Origin: Herbaspirillum frisingense GSF30
GTDB taxonomy: Bacteria; Pseudomonadota; Gammaproteobacteria; Burkholderiales; Burkholderiaceae_D
Direction: 5' to 3'
Assembly (NCBI RefSeq): GCF_000300975.2
Contig: NZ_AEEC02000006.1
Span: forward strand, 1 to 64,000
DNA: 64,000 nt
Part shown: positions 60,710 to 64,000 of the stretch, one piece after another
Numbering within the stretch: the first letter of the stretch is position 1
Layout of the letters: the number at the start of each line of letters is the position of its first letter
Made by a program: the position numbers and the translations under genes
The notes under the pieces: generated by a model
Told to the model about the DNA's origin: nothing
The model's input: only the letters and a program-made list of their open reading frames with translations
Database searches by the model: none

Positions 60710-60834
60710 TGGTCTTCTTTTCCTTGATTGTCTGGGGTGGGTGAGTGCGCATGATGACGCGACCTTGCGCATCAATCGATCTACCCCAGGCATCACGTTA
60801 AAAAAGTACAGTTTCTTCGAACAATATGCAGAAC

Positions 60835-60866
60835 GAAAAACGGCCGCTCTTATCAAGCGGCCGTCT
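60835..60866 (-). terminator. Terminator of the siderophore receptor gene
   Basis: On the minus strand ACGGCCGCT/AGCGGCCGT stem (7-nt loop) followed by TTTT, 27 bp beyond the receptor stop. Confidence 0.85.
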
Positions 60867-60892
60867 TCAATGCGCGGAAATGAATAACGGTC

Positions 60893-63013
60893 TTAGTACC
60901 GATACCCCAGCGTCAGCATCACAGTCCGATCATCCCCCAGTGCCACCGCCCGTGCCAGGCCACCGGCATAGTAGTGGGTGTTGAAGATGTTCTTCACGTT
61001 CAGCGCGGCGCGCCAGCGTTCGGCGTTGTAGGCCACGCCGGCATCGGTGAGGACGTAGCCGGGGAGGGTGTAGCCGTTGGTGCGCATCATGCTCTGGCCA
61101 TGCACGCCGCCATTCAATTCCCAACCACTGAGTTCGCCCTTGAGGCGGTAGCGGGCGCTGGCGGTGAAGTTGTGACGCGGGACGTTGTCCAGCCACTGGC
61201 CAACGGTGGTGCTGCGTTGTCCGCCGTCGTCGGTGACGATGGCGGCGGTGTAGGAATAACCGGCATTCAGGCTCAGGCCGTTGCGCAGGTCGGAGGTGAT
61301 GCTGATCTCGCCGCCTTGCGAACGTTGTTCGCCCACCGCGATGTTGAAGCCGGTATTGACCGGATCGCTCACGAGCACGTTGCGACGGCGCAGGTCGAAT
61401 ACGGCGACGTTGAGGCTGGTGCGGCCTTCGTCGAGATCGAACTTCACGCCTGCTTCCCATTGCTTGCCGGTCTCGGGCTTGAAGGTGCTGCCGCTGACAT
61501 CGGTGCCGCTGTTGGGATAGAACGAGGTGGCATAGCTGATGTAGGGGCGCACGCCCTGCAGTACCTCGACCATCAGCGCCGCCGAGCCGGTGGTGGCGCT
61601 GGACGGGTTGTCGGTGTGGGTGCCGGTGCGCTGGTTGGTGGAATAGGTGGAGGCGTTGTCGTAGCGCAGTCCGGTCAGCAATTGCCAGCGCTGGCCGAAG
61701 CTGATTTTGTCGCGTGCATACAGGCCGGTGTCACGCACCGTGGTGGAGGTGTTGGTGGTGGCCGCGGTGGGGCAGGTCATGCGCGCGCCATAGACCGGGT
61801 TATACACATTGAGGGCGGCAATGCTGCAGGTGTAGGACAGGTTGTCTTCGCGGGAATTCAGGTAGTCCGTGCCGAGGGTGATCTCGTGCTTGCCCAGCGC
61901 GGTGTTGAAGCTGCGCTGGACGTTGGTGTCCATCGTGAAGGTCTGGCCTTCGAAGGTCTGGTCGGTGGCCTGGCGGGTGAGGTTGCGGCTGGTGCTGGCG
62001 AGCGCGTTGTTGGTGATGACCTGTCCGCTCATCTCGAACTGCTGGTAGCGCACATTGTTGTTGAGCGTCCAGCCATCGTCGAAGCGATGCGTCAGGGCAT
62101 AGCCGATGCGGGTCTCGTTGGCGGCATAGGGGCGCGCACCCGGTTCGCCGATGAAGAGGCTGCGCGGCAGGGCGCCGTTGACGTTGGGGTTGATCGAACC
62201 GGACAGCGGCAGGCCTTGCTGGCGCACGTAGCTGCGTTCCTGGTAGCTGGTCAGGATGGTGAAGTCGGTGCGCGCACCCAGGTCCAGCGACAGTGAGGGC
62301 GCGATGTAGCGGTTCTTGAACCAGACGTGGTCGGTGGCATCGTCCGAATTGGAAATCAGGCCATTGATGCGGAAGGCCTGCTTGCCGTTCTCCGACAGCG
62401 ATTTGTTGAGATCCACCGTGGTCTGGTAGAAGTTGTGGCTGCCTGCGGTGACGTCGATGTTGGCGAAGTCCGTTCCCTGCGGGCGCTTGCTGACCATGTT
62501 GACCAGCCCGCCCGGCAGCACCAGGCCATAGAGCAGGGAGCCCGGTCCCTTGAGCACTTCCACCTGCTGCAGCCCGAACAGCTGCTCGGCCACGCGCGAG
62601 CTGGCGGTGGTGCGCAAGCCATCGAGGTAGAGCGAATCGGAGGCGACCTGGCCGCGGATGATCAGATCGTCCCAGCCGCGTCGGCCATATTGCTGCGCCA
62701 CCACACCGGGGACGTTTTCCAGGGCATCGGCCAGGGATACGGCTTGCTGGCTGTCCAGCATGGCGCGGGTGACCACGGAGACCGACTGTGGGGTCTGCGA
62801 CAGTGGGGTATCGGATTTGTTGACCTGGGTGCGGGTGGCCTTGAACTGGGTATCGTTCATGCCATCGGCAACCACATCCACCGTGGGCAGTTGAGACGTT
62901 GCGGTAGTGGTGGCGTCATTCGGTGCCGTGACCGGGGCGACAGTCTGGGCGTAAGCACCAGCAGATGAGAATGCGAGCAGGACGGCGAGGGCGCCAGGTG
63001 AAAGAGAGGGCAT
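60893..63013 (-). CDS. TonB-dependent siderophore receptor
   Basis: 706 aa outer-membrane receptor. Plug domain after a ~45-residue leader (TPLSQTPQSVSVVTRAMLDSQQAVSLADALENVPGV, then DDLIIRG and the VEVLKGPGSLLYG segment), a 22-strand barrel and terminal Tyr (LTLGYRY). This matches the FhuE/FoxA/FpvA-type siderophore receptor family. The signal peptide (MPSLSPGALAVLLAFSSAGAYAQ) unusually has no positive residue. A Fur box directly before the start indicates iron repression. Ligand unknown. Confidence 0.94.
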   Translation of the reverse strand: MPSLSPGALAVLLAFSSAGAYAQTVAPVTAPNDATTTATSQLPTVDVVADGMNDTQFKATRTQVNKSDTPLSQTPQSVSVVTRAMLDSQQAVSLADALENVPGVVAQQYGRRGWDDLIIRGQVASDSLYLDGLRTTASSRVAEQLFGLQQVEVLKGPGSLLYGLVLPGGLVNMVSKRPQGTDFANIDVTAGSHNFYQTTVDLNKSLSENGKQAFRINGLISNSDDATDHVWFKNRYIAPSLSLDLGARTDFTILTSYQERSYVRQQGLPLSGSINPNVNGALPRSLFIGEPGARPYAANETRIGYALTHRFDDGWTLNNNVRYQQFEMSGQVITNNALASTSRNLTRQATDQTFEGQTFTMDTNVQRSFNTALGKHEITLGTDYLNSREDNLSYTCSIAALNVYNPVYGARMTCPTAATTNTSTTVRDTGLYARDKISFGQRWQLLTGLRYDNASTYSTNQRTGTHTDNPSSATTGSAALMVEVLQGVRPYISYATSFYPNSGTDVSGSTFKPETGKQWEAGVKFDLDEGRTSLNVAVFDLRRRNVLVSDPVNTGFNIAVGEQRSQGGEISITSDLRNGLSLNAGYSYTAAIVTDDGGQRSTTVGQWLDNVPRHNFTASARYRLKGELSGWELNGGVHGQSMMRTNGYTLPGYVLTDAGVAYNAERWRAALNVKNIFNTHYYAGGLARAVALGDDRTVMLTLGYRY

Positions 63014-63020
63014 GTTTTCT

Positions 63021-63046
63021 GATAATAATGAGAATAATTATTATTC
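63021..63046. promoter_or_regulatory. Fur box before the TonB receptor
   Basis: GATAATAATGAGAATAATTA and the following TTATTC form a GATAAT-type repeat close to the Fur consensus (GATAATGATAATCATTATC), ending 8 bp before the start codon. Confidence 0.85.
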
Positions 63047-63296
63047 ATGATATCTCATCTGTGTGCGAAGCAATAGACTTTTCCGGTCTGGCACAAGTGG
63101 GCCATGCAGACCCTGTCAGGGCGCAGGCAATGCAGTGCAGCATGGGCAAGGGTTTGCAAGGGCGGAGAAGGGGCCTGCCTGGCGTTGCAAATTTGCAGCC
63201 CGGGTTTGCTGGCAGGAAATGCGCGGCGAACTTCATGTCGGCCTGTCAAATTTTTCATGTGAAATTGGTTTGACCAGAACAATCGTGACTGCTATC

Positions 63297-63312
63297 TTGG
63301 AACCGGTTCCAA
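63297..63312. promoter_or_regulatory. Palindromic LacI/PtxS-type operator TTGGAACCGGTTCCAA
   Basis: A perfect 16-bp palindrome centred on CCGG, 13 bp before the ATG of the LacI-family gene. The core TGGAACCGGTTCCA differs from the known PtxS operator TGAAACCGGTTTCA only at one symmetric position. Autoregulation is inferred. Confidence 0.8.
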
Positions 63313-63325
63313 AAGATTCAAATAA

Positions 63326-64000
63326 ATGAGCAGCCCGGAACCGGAAGCACAAATCAACCCACGCAGTACAACGATTTGGCGGGCAACAGTGAGACAAAGC
63401 ATCAAGACCGGCACCGACCGGGTCACCATCGCACAGGTTGCGCGGGAGGCCGGGGTGTCCAAGACCAGCGTATCGCGTTACCTGGGCGGCGAGTTCGACG
63501 CGCTGTCGGTGCGTCTGCGCGACCAGATCGGCAAGACCATTGCGCGCCTGGGCTATCAGCCCAGCCAGATGGCGCGTGGTCTCAAAGGCGGACGGACGCG
63601 GCTCATCGGCATGCTGGTGGCCGATATCCTCAATCCCTATTCGGTGGCGGTGCTGCATGGTGCCGAGGCGGCCTGTCAGAAGCACGGTTACACGCTCATG
63701 CTGTGCAATACCGGTAATGACGAGGCACGCGAGAAGCAATCGCTGGCGGCGCTGCATTCCTACAGCGTGGAAGGCCTGCTGTTCAATACGCAGGGGCGCA
63801 ATGTGACGCCGCTGCGGGAGCTGGGGCAGGCGGCTTTTCCGGTGGTGCTGCTGGATCGCCATGTGGAAGGGTGTGACTTCGACCTGGTGGGCCTGGACAA
63901 CGTGAAGGCCGCGCAACTTGGCACGCGCCACCTGCTGGCGCAGGGCTATACCGATATCGCGCTGGTGGTGCAGCCGCTGTATGGCGTCAGTTCGCGCCAG
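63326..64000 (+). CDS. LacI-family regulator (PtxS-like), 3'-truncated by window edge
   Basis: At least 225 aa, open to the window end. HTH with VTIAQVAREAGVSKTSVSRYLGG and the hinge helix LGYQPSQMARGLKGG, then the sugar-binding core (LIGMLVADILNPYSVAVLHG, LLFNTQGR, LLDRHVEG). ATG 63326 gives a 21-residue leader; GTG 63389 is an alternative nearer the usual start. The operator palindrome upstream and the sequence type suggest a PtxS-like regulator of gluconate or 2-ketogluconate use, whose targets lie beyond the window. Confidence 0.88.
   Translation, partial: MSSPEPEAQINPRSTTIWRATVRQSIKTGTDRVTIAQVAREAGVSKTSVSRYLGGEFDALSVRLRDQIGKTIARLGYQPSQMARGLKGGRTRLIGMLVADILNPYSVAVLHGAEAACQKHGYTLMLCNTGNDEAREKQSLAALHSYSVEGLLFNTQGRNVTPLRELGQAAFPVVLLDRHVEGCDFDLVGLDNVKAAQLGTRHLLAQGYTDIALVVQPLYGVSSRQ

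Overview
The window is a GC-rich, densely packed chromosomal segment of a betaproteobacterium, most likely an Oxalobacteraceae member close to Herbaspirillum. This rests on gene content: soluble NAD-dependent formate dehydrogenase fdsGBACD, OxlT-type antiporter, hydantoin and Rieske catabolic operons, NitT/TauT importers, many LysR regulators, an OmpC-type porin and Surface-adhesin E. The genus is an inference. No plasmid, prophage, CRISPR array or complete insertion sequence was seen. Two small foldback or MITE-like elements are present.

Layout. (1) 1-1.5 kb: 3' part of lpdA with a strong terminator. (2) 1.5-12.1 kb: a D-hydantoin/N-carbamoyl-D-amino acid module. A racemase and a FAD-linked D-2-hydroxyacid dehydrogenase are on the minus strand. 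A LysR regulator, DapA-like lyase, SDR, D-hydantoinase, D-carbamoylase and a polar amino acid ABC importer are on the plus strand. Matching inverted repeats lie before the regulator and before the operon. (3) 12.1-28.9 kb: one long plus-strand operon behind an AT-rich control region with near-consensus sigma-54 and sigma-70 promoters and repeated ATATATGGAAC boxes. It encodes a NitT/TauT importer, three-part ring oxidation capacity (Rieske oxygenase with PDR/VanB-type reductase, NicC-like flavin monooxygenase, extradiol-like VOC protein), aldehyde dehydrogenase, ThDP enzyme, aspartate dehydrogenase, a RidA-like protein, two SDRs, a cupin, an alpha/beta hydrolase, an IclR regulator and two small unknown proteins. 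It reads as a complete catabolic pathway for an unidentified, probably nitrogen-containing aromatic or heteroaromatic acid, and is the best candidate for an undescribed system here.

(4) 29-36 kb: porin, chemoreceptor overlapping a convergent citrate-type MFS transporter, ModA-like binding protein with divergent LysR, and tRNA-Leu(CAA). (5) 36-42.3 kb: Surface-adhesin E, tartrate/D-malate dehydrogenase, hexose-6-phosphate mutarotase, two LysR genes and a ModE-HTH/PBP regulator. (6) 42.5-51.2 kb: oxalate/formate antiporter and fdsGBACD, with a 270-bp TA-flanked foldback element between fdsA and fdsC. (7) 51.2-59.8 kb: a second peripheral pathway with flavin reductase, LysR, quinone oxidoreductase, ABM protein, hydrolase, SnoaL-like protein, NitT/TauT importer and a group D flavin monooxygenase. 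(8) 60-64 kb: a secreted protein, a Fur-box-controlled TonB siderophore receptor and the start of a LacI/PtxS-like regulator with a palindromic operator.

Overall this is an accessory-metabolism region in which each catabolic unit carries its own importer and regulator. Several enzymes lack the hallmark catalytic residue of their family: two SDRs without Tyr, a RidA without Arg, a hydrolase with His at the nucleophile position, and a DapA homologue without the usual Tyr.
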